Source: SSEF01 sp964398485 (lineage in GTDB: Bacteria; Patescibacteriota; Minisyncoccia; Moranbacterales; UBA1568). Taken from it: a stretch of 11,104 bases of DNA. The stretch spans positions 1 through 11,104 of the forward strand of contig CAYNMD010000026.1 of assembly GCA_964398485.1 (NCBI GenBank). The letters run 5' to 3'. Shown piece after piece: positions 1-6,373 of the stretch. Under the pieces are notes generated by a model. The model was not told the DNA's origin and did no database searches. It saw only the letters and a program-made list of their open reading frames with translations. The number at the start of each line of letters is the position of its first letter. The first letter of the stretch is position 1. Both the position numbers and the translations under genes were made by a program.

Positions 1-903
1 AATACGATCACCCTGCTTCACTTTGGCCTCTGGAGAAATTATTGTGAGCGTATAGTCAAAAGGAGTTTGATCTTCTCTTTGAGTAATCATCAAAGTATCA
101 GCTTCTTCCTCCTGATCCTCTTCTATTTTCTTGGTATAAAATTCCAGAGTCTCACTCGTTGTTCGAGTACTATCATTTGGATCGGTAACCGTAACCGTCA
201 AAGTGTGTCGCCCAACATGAAGACCCCGAGGGGGCTTCCACGAAAAATATCCATTGGCATTCGCTGAAATTTCTGCTGTGATACTTGGCCTCGTCAGTGT
301 TAGGCTTACTACTGCATTTGCCACGTTCGTATTCCCTCGAATACGCGGGCGAGTATCTTCGACCTTGATAGGAAAGGATCTTGGTGGAGTAATATTTTTG
401 TTACCGATTCTCGTAAGGGTAAGGCTAGCTGGAGGAAGGAGACTCGAACAATCAATGGCAATAGCAGAGACTGCTGAAGAAATGGCAATCCCTGGCGACA
501 TTGGACCAAGAGCCGTCACTGTATAGCTATAACTCGTATTACCTAACACGGCCGTATCGGTATACCCAGAACTGGTGAGCCCTGTCGTAAGGACACTACT
601 GTCCCGATCTATATCCCAGGTAGTGGTAGCAGCATCATCCGCCCAATCAAGTACAATTCTTGGACTTCCTGCTACACAAGTTGGTGTAGCTGTCACTACA
701 GGAGCTGATGGTGGACCAAGCACAACCGCTGTTACTACAATTACTTCATCGGCAAGCGCTCGAATTTTTTGGGCCACATCAAAAGAAAGAAATCCTGGTC
801 CGAGGGTAAAAATCAACGCCAGATAACTAAAAAGCGATACTCCAAGTACCCAAAAGTGAAGTCGCGCTAAGAAACGAAATTGTCGAGAATGATTCAGTTT
901 CAT
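1..903 (-). CDS. Partial surface protein with N-terminal membrane anchor, FnIII-like and Ig-like domains
   Basis: An open frame of 301 codons runs from ATG at 903 to the window edge without a stop, so the C-terminus is missing. The RBS is good: GAGGAG about 9 bases upstream of the ATG. Residues 1-13 are basic and are followed by a hydrophobic segment (about 14-40), a signal anchor or uncleaved signal peptide. Residues about 66-132 look like a fibronectin type III module (PSAPVVTATPT start, a WD/DW core, SYSYTVTAL ending). Residues about 156-256 look like a bacterial Ig-like module (RIRGNTNVANAVVSLTL, NGYFSWKPP, GRHTLTVTVTD). An acidic linker follows (IEEDQEEEAD), then the beginning of another module (SPEAKVKQGDRI). 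Such proteins are extracellular adhesins or envelope scaffolds; the ligand cannot be inferred. It lies 38 bases after the transglutaminase-like gene and is probably co-transcribed with it. The reading frame is certain; the domain names are by eye. Confidence 0.85.
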   Translation of the reverse strand, partial: MKLNHSRQFRFLARLHFWVLGVSLFSYLALIFTLGPGFLSFDVAQKIRALADEVIVVTAVVLGPPSAPVVTATPTCVAGSPRIVLDWADDAATTTWDIDRDSSVLTTGLTSSGYTDTAVLGNTSYSYTVTALGPMSPGIAISSAVSAIAIDCSSLLPPASLTLTRIGNKNITPPRSFPIKVEDTRPRIRGNTNVANAVVSLTLTRPSITAEISANANGYFSWKPPRGLHVGRHTLTVTVTDPNDSTRTTSETLEFYTKKIEEDQEEEADTLMITQREDQTPFDYTLTIISPEAKVKQGDRI

Positions 904-941
904 GAAAAAATTTCTCTCCTCATTCTATCACGCATTGAGAT

Positions 942-1565
942 TCAGACATGACCACCTTTTTCTTGCCACTCTGTAAGAGCGTAGGCTGATCTTTCTAGAG
1001 ACGTTGCAGGGCGCAACCTGACCCCTTCCTTAGGAAGGATGGAAAAATGCCGGGAATCATCAAGAGCCATTCCGATAAACCAAATATCTTCCTCACTTGT
1101 CATCCATGCGGTACCAAAACGATCGAGCGAAAATGGTCTGGAATAATCAAGCATTGTTTTTCGACCATCCCGAAGCATAAAAAACTCATGAAAATATGAG
1201 AGAGCCAATTCACGGACACTCCGATAGATCGGGTCGCGATAACGGAGAACGGGATGATTTGTTTTAGAGAGGGCTCCCCAATATTTTCCCTTCTTAAAAA
1301 GAGTGACCACATGATCCTCATCATAGCGTTTGGCTCTCAGATCAAGAAGCCAAGCCGGTTGATTATGTACAGCAAGTGCTGCTACTGCCAAAAGAGCTCC
1401 TTCGATACACTGAGCTTTTTTTTCTCGAAGTACCAGACGTGGAGAATAGAGTGTATCGCCTTGCTCGCTAAAATTGGCTGGGAGGCTATCCAAAAAATCC
1501 TGGATTTTTTCCGGGGTAGAGAGTGATTTGAGAATTTTGAGTTCTTGGCGATTAAAACCAAACAT
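942..1565 (-). CDS. Transglutaminase-like cysteine hydrolase-fold protein
   Basis: A 207-residue soluble protein without signal peptide. It matches my recollection of an unnamed bacterial family with a transglutaminase-like fold: start MFGFNRQELK, the PEKIQDFLDSLP segment (18-29), then Cys53 in QCIEGALLAVAAL, His85 in YDEDHVV, and Asn103/Asp111 in SKTNHPVLRYRDP, which would supply a Cys-His-Asp/Asn triad. The C-terminal segment (SYFHEFF, WMTSEEDIWFIG) is also typical. The frame is open upstream to an ATG at 1679, but the shorter start at 1565 is chosen because family members begin with this segment, and because a TATACT -10 at 1574-1579 and the divergent promoter of the next gene lie in the longer version. 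No RBS is visible, so the mRNA may be nearly leaderless. The substrate is unknown; it could be an amidase/protease or a peptide cross-linking enzyme. It precedes the surface protein gene by 38 bases, suggesting an operon. Confidence 0.8.
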   Translation of the reverse strand: MFGFNRQELKILKSLSTPEKIQDFLDSLPANFSEQGDTLYSPRLVLREKKAQCIEGALLAVAALAVHNQPAWLLDLRAKRYDEDHVVTLFKKGKYWGALSKTNHPVLRYRDPIYRSVRELALSYFHEFFMLRDGRKTMLDYSRPFSLDRFGTAWMTSEEDIWFIGMALDDSRHFSILPKEGVRLRPATSLERSAYALTEWQEKGGHV

Positions 1566-1573
1566 ATTGCTAT

Positions 1574-1602
1574 AGTATATTGCCTGATTTCTTCTGTAAA
1601 AA
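1574..1602 (-). promoter_or_regulatory. Putative promoter of the transglutaminase-like gene
   Basis: On the minus strand TATACT (1574-1579) is a five-of-six -10 element. Upstream there is either TTTACA (1595-1600, 15-base spacer) or TTTTTA (1597-1602, 17-base spacer). Transcription would begin only a few bases before the ATG at 1565, giving an almost leaderless message, consistent with the lack of an RBS. Confidence 0.45.
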
Positions 1603-1610
1603 TGACTGCA

Positions 1611-1639
1611 TTGACAGAACATTTTACCAAGAATACTAT
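1611..1639 (+). promoter_or_regulatory. Sigma-70 type promoter of the 1682 gene
   Basis: A perfect TTGACA (1611-1616) is followed after exactly 17 bases by TACTAT (1634-1639, four of six). The predicted start near 1646 leaves a leader of about 36 bases containing GGAG (1672-1675), six bases before the ATG at 1682. This is the best -35 in the window and it is divergent from the transglutaminase-like gene. Confidence 0.65.
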
Positions 1640-1681
1640 CCCGAGTAAGTACCACTTGGTACGAAATACCTGGAGACAAGC

Positions 1682-2404
1682 ATGAGCCACTGGAAATCCC
1701 TCTTCGCTCTTCTCGCAGTCATCCTCTGGATTGGTGCAGCCTCAGCTCAGTCGACCGTCAATCTGAATCTCCCAACAGGAAAACACAGTCTCGGTCTAGT
1801 TGCGGTTGAAGTGGCTGGTCAATCAGAGATGAGTCCTCGGAAATACTCACAGGATCGCTGCTATGGTACGGCCAATCTCTTCTTCGGCCACTCGGCCCAT
1901 CCAGGAGGAGATCTTAACGGGAGGCTCAATCAAAATAATGGTGGCCATGGCGGGCGCTGCTATCTCGACTTTGAGAAAAGCCTCTATGGGATCGCGCTCG
2001 GACTCCAGAACAGCCAGTACGGCAACACCCTGGTGTTTGGTGTAGGAAAAAGATGGACCATCATCGACCTGGAGACGCGCTGGCTCAACAACCCCTCCGT
2101 TCCCATCAAGAGAGTAAGGCTCTTTGTAGGAGCTGAAACAGGCAGCATCTACTATGAGAAGCGTCTCGGACGTGGAGCCATCTTCTCCCCCTTTGTCTTC
2201 CCCAATGTTGCCGCCAGCATCCACATTGGAGAATTCGAGGTAAGCGCTATGCAGATATACCTCCCCCAAGGAATCAAGCTCTGGGGACACTCTGTCGAGG
2301 TGCCGAGTGACGTCTTTGGTGGCTACCAGCCCTACCAGAGCCATCTCGCCAACACCTCTCATCCGCACGTGCGCCCCGCTCTCTTCATCAACTATCGGTT
2401 CTAA
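1682..2404 (+). CDS. Secreted beta-rich protein of unknown function, C-terminal Phe
   Basis: A 240-residue protein that I do not recognise. The start is well supported (GGAG six bases upstream). Residues 1-22 form a classical signal peptide: charged start, hydrophobic core LFALLAVILWIG, AASA cleavage motif before Gln23. The mature part has no hydrophobic helix, is rich in Gly, Asn, Tyr and alternating patterns (GIALGLQNSQYGNTLVFGVG, RVRLFVGAETGSIYYEKR), has two Cys (60, 93) that could form a disulfide, and ends in LFINYRF. Alternating strands plus a terminal Phe resemble an outer-membrane beta-barrel, which is odd if the host has a single membrane; a secreted beta-sandwich is equally possible. 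It is the only convincing plus-strand gene, is flanked by its own promoter and terminator, and is richer in G+C than its neighbours, which may point to transfer or high expression. Confidence 0.8.
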   Translation: MSHWKSLFALLAVILWIGAASAQSTVNLNLPTGKHSLGLVAVEVAGQSEMSPRKYSQDRCYGTANLFFGHSAHPGGDLNGRLNQNNGGHGGRCYLDFEKSLYGIALGLQNSQYGNTLVFGVGKRWTIIDLETRWLNNPSVPIKRVRLFVGAETGSIYYEKRLGRGAIFSPFVFPNVAASIHIGEFEVSAMQIYLPQGIKLWGHSVEVPSDVFGGYQPYQSHLANTSHPHVRPALFINYRF

Positions 2405-2418
2405 CAGAACCAAAAAAG

Positions 2419-2450
2419 CGTCGGCCAGAATCCTGGCTGACGTTGTTATT
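2419..2450. terminator. Bidirectional rho-independent terminator between convergent genes
   Basis: A 10-base-pair stem, CGTCGGCCAG (2419-2428) with CTGGCTGACG (2433-2442) and loop AATC, contains one G-T wobble. It is preceded by AAAAAA and followed by TTGTTATTTTT, so it can terminate the 1682 gene on the plus strand and dsbB, whose stop codon lies at 2446-2448, on the minus strand. Confidence 0.85.
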
Positions 2451-2955
2451 TTTGATCAGAAACTGGATCATTGGATGTCTTTTTGATAAGCATCCAACCA
2501 GTAGTTACTGTCAAAAAAATAAAAGCTAGGAGTGACCACTCAGGAATAGATACCCCCAGAAGAGTCCAGTCTCTCTTCGTGCAGTCCCCAGTGGCTTGAA
2601 AAAGAACGGTAATCCAATCAGTAAATGATTCCATCCAAGGAATACATTTCTTGTCTAAACCTTGCGGAATCCACTCAATATAGACGTTTCGTCCCGCCAC
2701 CAATCCACCAAGAAGGGCTAAGCCAAACATAACTGCAAGATATACCCTCTCTCCCCTGCCATGAAGCCATGCTATAAAAGCAGTTACCCCAACGCCCCCA
2801 AAAAAGAAACGTTGGATAATACACAAAGGACAGGGGGTGAGGCCAACAGCATATTGAAGTATCCAACCGACTGTCAGCATAGAGACACAAAACGTGGCTA
2901 CTACACCAAAAAAATGCCGCGTATGAGTAAAGCACCAAAGAATCAAGTCTCGCAT
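2446..2955 (-). CDS. dsbB: Disulfide bond formation protein DsbB
   Basis: A 169-residue four-helix membrane protein. DsbB re-oxidises a DsbA-like thiol oxidase outside the membrane and passes the electrons to quinone. Seen here: the redox motif Cys42-Pro-Leu-Cys45 in the canonical stretch LTPCPLCIIQRFFF, with Arg49 after it (the conserved Arg near the quinone site), and a second extracytoplasmic pair Cys104 and Cys125 in the loop between helices 3 and 4. Hydrophobic segments lie at about 15-35, 47-64, 70-87 and 140-157. Length is normal for the family. It begins 6 bases after the stop of the DUF305 gene with no evident RBS, so translation is probably coupled, and it ends at a strong terminator. 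No dsbA partner is present in the window. Identification is secure. Confidence 0.95.
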   Translation of the reverse strand: MRDLILWCFTHTRHFFGVVATFCVSMLTVGWILQYAVGLTPCPLCIIQRFFFGGVGVTAFIAWLHGRGERVYLAVMFGLALLGGLVAGRNVYIEWIPQGLDKKCIPWMESFTDWITVLFQATGDCTKRDWTLLGVSIPEWSLLAFIFLTVTTGWMLIKKTSNDPVSDQK

Positions 2956-2961
2956 AGAAGA

Positions 2962-3387
2962 TTAGTGATCCATGTTATGCATATCGTCTGACTGAGATGC
3001 ATATCCCCAGTCACGAAGCCAGCCCTTCATCATATCAATTTCTCGACTTTGAGTCGTAACGATATCTTGGCCAAGTTTCTTTAGCTCATTGTGTTTTCCC
3101 TGGACCTCTATAAGTTTTGCCATTTCTACGGCCCCCTCATGATGGACTATCATCATCTCAACAAATGCCTTATCAAAAGAATCTCCTGTTTTTCCTTGTA
3201 GTCCATCAACCATTTCATTCATGGTCATATCTGCATGGTTAGAGATTCTCTGGTCAACATTTTTTTTCTGAAGAGGATAAGGCTGTCCATCAGCCATGGG
3301 GCGGCTATTTTGCCTTCCGAAAATAAGGCCTGAGGTAAATGCTATTCCCGTAACTACCAATAGGGCTATCATGTACTGCTTATTCAT
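2962..3387 (-). CDS. DUF305 family membrane-anchored protein
   Basis: From ATG at 3387 the product has 141 residues. An N-terminal hydrophobic segment (MIALLVVTGIAFTSGLIFG) anchors or exports it. The family signature FVEMMIVHHEGAVEMAKL gives the His-His pair typical of DUF305, a ferritin-like four-helix bundle thought to bind metal; several Met and His (HADMTMNEM, the terminal DDMHNMDH) fit a copper or other metal role, but this is inference. The frame extends upstream to a TTG codon at 3456, rejected because the perfect -10 TATAAT at 3416-3421 would fall inside it. No RBS precedes 3387. It is immediately followed by dsbB, linking it with extracytoplasmic redox or metal handling. Confidence 0.9.
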   Translation of the reverse strand: MNKQYMIALLVVTGIAFTSGLIFGRQNSRPMADGQPYPLQKKNVDQRISNHADMTMNEMVDGLQGKTGDSFDKAFVEMMIVHHEGAVEMAKLIEVQGKHNELKKLGQDIVTTQSREIDMMKGWLRDWGYASQSDDMHNMDH

Positions 3388-3415
3388 AGCAACCAAAATT
3401 AGAATTAACCTCTTT

Positions 3416-3421
3416 ATTATA
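3416..3421 (-). promoter_or_regulatory. -10 element of the DUF305-dsbB operon
   Basis: On the minus strand there is a perfect TATAAT, about 29 bases upstream of the ATG at 3387. The -35 region is poor (TTCAGC at 17 bases). Transcription would start near 3409 with a leader of about 20 bases. No strong terminator separates it from the upstream GH28 operon, so read-through is also possible. Confidence 0.5.
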
Positions 3422-3467
3422 CCGTTAAAACTAGTCCTGCTGAAAACGCCTTCCAAAAATTAAAGGG

Positions 3468-4136
3468 CTATTTTTCTTTCTTTAGAAGACAGAATTCAAG
3501 AGACACCAGGTACCCGAGCGCGCCAATAGACCAAACTTCAAGAATTTCCTCCGTAAGACGCATAAGATGGAGCACGGTACGATGACACTCCTTGGTCGCA
3601 CATAGAGCGAGATCCGCATCTCGCTGAAAAAGTCCATCAGTGAAATCAAGTATAGCTGCCAAGGTGAGCAGGACAAATATAGCAGCCACCGAGAAACGAA
3701 GTCTCCGATCAGCCTTGTTCCACAAGAGAATTAGCAAGGTTCCCAACGAAAAAAGCAGCAAGGGGAGATAGAGTATTGCCCAAATATAGCTAGGGAAATC
3801 CTGGAGTAAAACTATGTGATCACGGAAGTAACCGGCAATCCGTTCGTGAAGATATACTGCATCATCAATACTGAAGAAAAAGAAAATGAGCGATAAAAGT
3901 CCCCAGTATACTTTTTTGGTGGCGTGCTGAGTAGCCAAAGCAGCAAGAGCGAGAAAGAGAAACGAAACTGAACTCAGCCAAGTGAGTGGAGCTTGCTCTT
4001 TGGTAGCAATAAAGATCTTGCTAAAAAATGTGTTTGGGACAACAAAAAACGCTACGAGATCACAGAGAAGCAACGCTAGACTAAGCACCATTCCAAGAAT
4101 ATACACTTTTTTGAGAAAGCTTTCGGTAAAATACAT
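3468..4136 (-). CDS. Six-helix integral membrane protein, unknown function
   Basis: A 222-residue membrane protein with hydrophobic segments at about 11-34, 52-70, 76-92, 117-139, 147-165 and 203-218. Start is supported by GGAG seven bases upstream. Acidic and His residues sit in or next to helices: SIDDAVYLHERIAGYF (Asp91, Asp92, His97, Glu98), LDFTDGLF (Asp164, Asp167) and LTEEILEVW (Glu196, Glu197, Glu200). I recall similar FLSLDEAxxxHE / EExLEM patterns in unnamed bacterial membrane proteins; their arrangement would suit a metal site or a membrane hydrolase of the CREST type, but this is a guess. Cys179 and Cys184 lie in a loop between helices 5 and 6. The gene begins 4 bases after the GH28 stop codon, so the two are almost certainly co-translated. 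Confidence 0.8.
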   Translation of the reverse strand: MYFTESFLKKVYILGMVLSLALLLCDLVAFFVVPNTFFSKIFIATKEQAPLTWLSSVSFLFLALAALATQHATKKVYWGLLSLIFFFFSIDDAVYLHERIAGYFRDHIVLLQDFPSYIWAILYLPLLLFSLGTLLILLWNKADRRLRFSVAAIFVLLTLAAILDFTDGLFQRDADLALCATKECHRTVLHLMRLTEEILEVWSIGALGYLVSLEFCLLKKEK

Positions 4137-4140
4137 AACT

Positions 4141-5724
4141 TTACTCCACCCTTACTTCATTTGAGGAAGCATGATCTACTATTTCGAGAAATTGCCTCAC
4201 TCTCTGCTTATCAATATTTCTCAAAACAATATTTCTTGTCTTCCCACCACCAATTTGGAAACACGGTTCGAGATTTGGGCTACAAGCCATATTCTGAATA
4301 GAGATATCCTGCCCATCTTCAACAACATACAATGGACTCTTCTTCGCTTCCACTTGAATACTATCTAGCGTTACCTGATCAGCATGACTCAGACGTACCG
4401 CCATCTTGGAATCAGTAAAACGAATATTCTCAAAACGAACATTTTGCATATTGGGATTGGCCATACCATCAATGTTTACTACTCCATTCTTAGCGCCAGT
4501 CCCACTGATATTACGCATGATGATATTCTTGATCAGCGGTTTAAACGAATTATCAGTTTGAAGAGCAGAGCTATAAATAAGGTTTATATCGAGAGCATCT
4601 CCTGACATTCGATCCATGGTTATATTCTCAACAAGAACATCCTCTACAAAACCACCTCTACTCTCGGTAGTCTTGAGACGAAATCCGTGCCGAGTATTTT
4701 CAAAGTGACTATCACGAATTTCGACATCACGTACCCCTCCAGACATCTCGCTCCCAATAGAAACACCCGAGCTCCCATGAACAACAGTGATATTTCTAAT
4801 CCGCACATGTTCGGTAGGGCGGTTTACCCTTCGGCCATCTTCATCAATCCCGGATTTGATTGATATAGCATCATCCCCTGTTGAAAAAAAACAATTCTCG
4901 ATGAGTACATTTTTAGTTGAATCAAGCGCAATACCATCAGTGTTACTACTCCAGGTTTCGATATGTAAATTCCTCGCAACAAAATTTTCAGAATACAAAG
5001 GGTGTATCGTCCAAAATGGGCCATTCTCAACAGTAAATCCATCTAAAAGAATATCCTTTGTATTCACGAATTGAATAAATGATGGACGAATACCTGATTG
5101 CTTTTCACCAAACACTCGTTCTGCGACTGGAGATCCTTGACGAGAGAGGAGGAAGAGTTTCTGCCTCGCCGTTTCAAAATCACCCGGTCCAGTCCAGTCT
5201 TCTCGCTTTTCTCCATTGCCGATAAGCTTCCCTTTCCCAGTGATTGCTACGTGCTCCAGATCCTTTCCGTAGATAAGTGGCGAATAATTATAAAACTCAA
5301 TTCCCTGAAAACGAGTGAGTACCACCGGAAGATAGTCGCTAAGATCTGTAGTAAAGCTTAGCTCGGCACCCTCCTCAAGAAAGAGATTGATACGACTCTT
5401 GAAAGTCACCGCTCCGGTAAGCCACTTCCCTCGAGGAATTACTATAGATCCCCCTCCTTGGACAGCACAATCATCAATAGCCTTCTTAATAGCTGCAGTA
5501 GATTTGAAACCATCTTCATCTCGAGCTCCGTAGTCACGGATGTCGCAAATTCGATAGGGAACACCAGGAACCTCAGGAACTTGAATAGCTACCTTTCCCT
5601 TGGGAGAGATGGGCAAATCCTGAGAAATAATAATTGACTCATTACTCTGGGAGCGATCTTTCCACAAAAGAAACACCCCTCCCCCTACCACTATTACCGC
5701 TAGTCCTGCCAAAAATAATCTCAT
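4141..5724 (-). CDS. Membrane-anchored GH28 family glycoside hydrolase (polygalacturonase-like)
   Basis: A 527-residue protein with an N-terminal membrane anchor (about 3-20) followed by a linker and a pectate-lyase-like entry motif (DIRDYGARDEDGFKSTAAIKKAIDDC, split here by about residues 61-86, then GGGSIVIPRGKW). The rest is a right-handed parallel beta-helix. GH28 enzymes hydrolyse galacturonan or rhamnogalacturonan by inversion with three Asp. Seen: NTDG at 261-264, GDD at 283-285, IGSE at 323-326 and RLK at 349-351 (the RIK motif). The GHG motif expected before IGSE reads HGSSGVSIGSE, so the His that assists catalysis in polygalacturonases is replaced by Ser. The catalytic acids are present, so activity is likely but specificity may differ. 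It acts outside the cell, tethered to the membrane. A membrane protein gene follows 4 bases later. No RBS is visible; an extended -10 lies at 5761-5769. Confidence 0.9.
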   Translation of the reverse strand: MRLFLAGLAVIVVGGGVFLLWKDRSQSNESIIISQDLPISPKGKVAIQVPEVPGVPYRICDIRDYGARDEDGFKSTAAIKKAIDDCAVQGGGSIVIPRGKWLTGAVTFKSRINLFLEEGAELSFTTDLSDYLPVVLTRFQGIEFYNYSPLIYGKDLEHVAITGKGKLIGNGEKREDWTGPGDFETARQKLFLLSRQGSPVAERVFGEKQSGIRPSFIQFVNTKDILLDGFTVENGPFWTIHPLYSENFVARNLHIETWSSNTDGIALDSTKNVLIENCFFSTGDDAISIKSGIDEDGRRVNRPTEHVRIRNITVVHGSSGVSIGSEMSGGVRDVEIRDSHFENTRHGFRLKTTESRGGFVEDVLVENITMDRMSGDALDINLIYSSALQTDNSFKPLIKNIIMRNISGTGAKNGVVNIDGMANPNMQNVRFENIRFTDSKMAVRLSHADQVTLDSIQVEAKKSPLYVVEDGQDISIQNMACSPNLEPCFQIGGGKTRNIVLRNIDKQRVRQFLEIVDHASSNEVRVE

Positions 5725-5760
5725 AAAAAACGCTATTCTAAGCCAAAGATTTATAGAACC

Positions 5761-5769
5761 AGTATATCA
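5761..5769 (-). promoter_or_regulatory. Extended -10 promoter of the GH28 operon
   Basis: On the minus strand TGATATACT combines a TG dinucleotide with a five-of-six -10 (TATACT), 37 bases upstream of the ATG at 5724. No good -35 is seen (ATTTTT at 17 bases), as is usual for extended -10 promoters. The same layout (TGGTATACT) precedes the msrAB gene. Confidence 0.45.
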
Positions 5770-5780
5770 GAACAACTGAC

Positions 5781-5831
5781 TCTAAAAATTAAAAAGACTT
5801 ACTGATATTCACAGAATACCAAGTAAGTCTT
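5781..5831 (-). terminator. Rho-independent terminator after the PepSY gene
   Basis: On the minus strand a perfect 10-base-pair stem, AAGACTTACT with AGTAAGTCTT (5822-5831 and 5794-5803), encloses an 18-base loop in which TATTC and GAATA (5806-5810, 5814-5818) form a further 5-base-pair stem. The run TTTTTAATTTTTAGA follows. It sits 15 bases past the PepSY stop codon and insulates the GH28 operon. Confidence 0.8.
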
Positions 5832-5845
5832 CTCTAAAAACCCTT

Positions 5846-6307
5846 CTAGCGCTGAGATTTCCAGGCTCGTTTTTCTGCCTTGAGACGAATTTTTTCTTCA
5901 AATTTCTTCTGTTTTTCCTCCATTTTTAACCGCTTTTTTTCGGCCTTAGCCATAAGTTTGGCCGATCGATCACCACCGCTAGTAGCTTTAATCTTGGATC
6001 GAAGTACTTCACCAGACTGGGCATCGATACGAAAATCCCCTCGTTTACCGTCAGCAGCCAGAATACGCACTTGCCATGTCTTCTTACCGTGCTCCAGCTC
6101 AAGCTGAGCTTTTTTAACCGTACCAGCCAATTTTGACTGGGCAATTTCAATAGCTTTTGCCTGTGATATCGCCACTCCTACAGTCGAAATGGCTGCGTGT
6201 TCATTAACATCATCCGCTCCCCGCCGTGCCTCTGCCGACGAAGTTAGGGTCAACACACCACCGCTTATTACAAGCGCACCGAGCGCTATTAGGGCACTCT
6301 TCTTCAT
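5846..6307 (-). CDS. Secreted PepSY domain protein with charged C-terminal helix
   Basis: A 153-residue protein. Residues 1-27 are a signal peptide (MKKSALIALGALVISGG, cleavage at SAEA). A single PepSY module spans about 44-108: ISQAKAIEIAQSKLAGTVKKAQLELEHGKK, then WQVRILAADGKRGDFRIDAQSGEVLRSK (given in two parts), the typical two helical/strand halves ending in the D-x-x-[ST]-G-E-V-L motif. PepSY domains occur in peptidase propeptides and in envelope sensor proteins and are thought to bind or inhibit peptidases. The tail (about 115-153) is almost entirely Lys, Glu, Met and Arg and would form a long charged helix, perhaps contacting the cell wall or membrane. It has a good promoter of its own (6329-6357) but lies directly after the anti-sigma gene without a terminator between, so it may also belong to that operon or regulon. 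Confidence 0.87.
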   Translation of the reverse strand: MKKSALIALGALVISGGVLTLTSSAEARRGADDVNEHAAISTVGVAISQAKAIEIAQSKLAGTVKKAQLELEHGKKTWQVRILAADGKRGDFRIDAQSGEVLRSKIKATSGGDRSAKLMAKAEKKRLKMEEKQKKFEEKIRLKAEKRAWKSQR

Positions 6308-6328
6308 ACTCTTTGTACTTTTAGTTAA

Positions 6329-6357
6329 ATTATCGGCACATCTCTAATGACGGCCAA
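6329..6357 (-). promoter_or_regulatory. Putative promoter of the PepSY gene
   Basis: On the minus strand TTGGCC (6352-6357, four of six) is separated by exactly 17 bases from GATAAT (6329-6334, five of six), all within the 66-base gap between the anti-sigma stop codon and the PepSY start. The leader would be about 15 bases and shows no clear RBS. Confidence 0.5.
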
Positions 6358-6373
6358 CTAACGAAAATCTTAC

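Noticed and set aside
1566..1679. Upstream extension of the transglutaminase-like protein to ATG 1679
   Set aside because: The 38 extra residues look unnatural and the region holds two divergent promoters.
1847..2413. 188-codon minus-strand open frame
   Set aside because: It lies antisense to the well-supported secreted protein gene, has no RBS and runs through its terminator; open only because of the codon use of the true gene.
3388..3456. TTG start of the DUF305 gene
   Set aside because: It would place the perfect TATAAT inside the coding region; ATG 3387 directly precedes the membrane segment.
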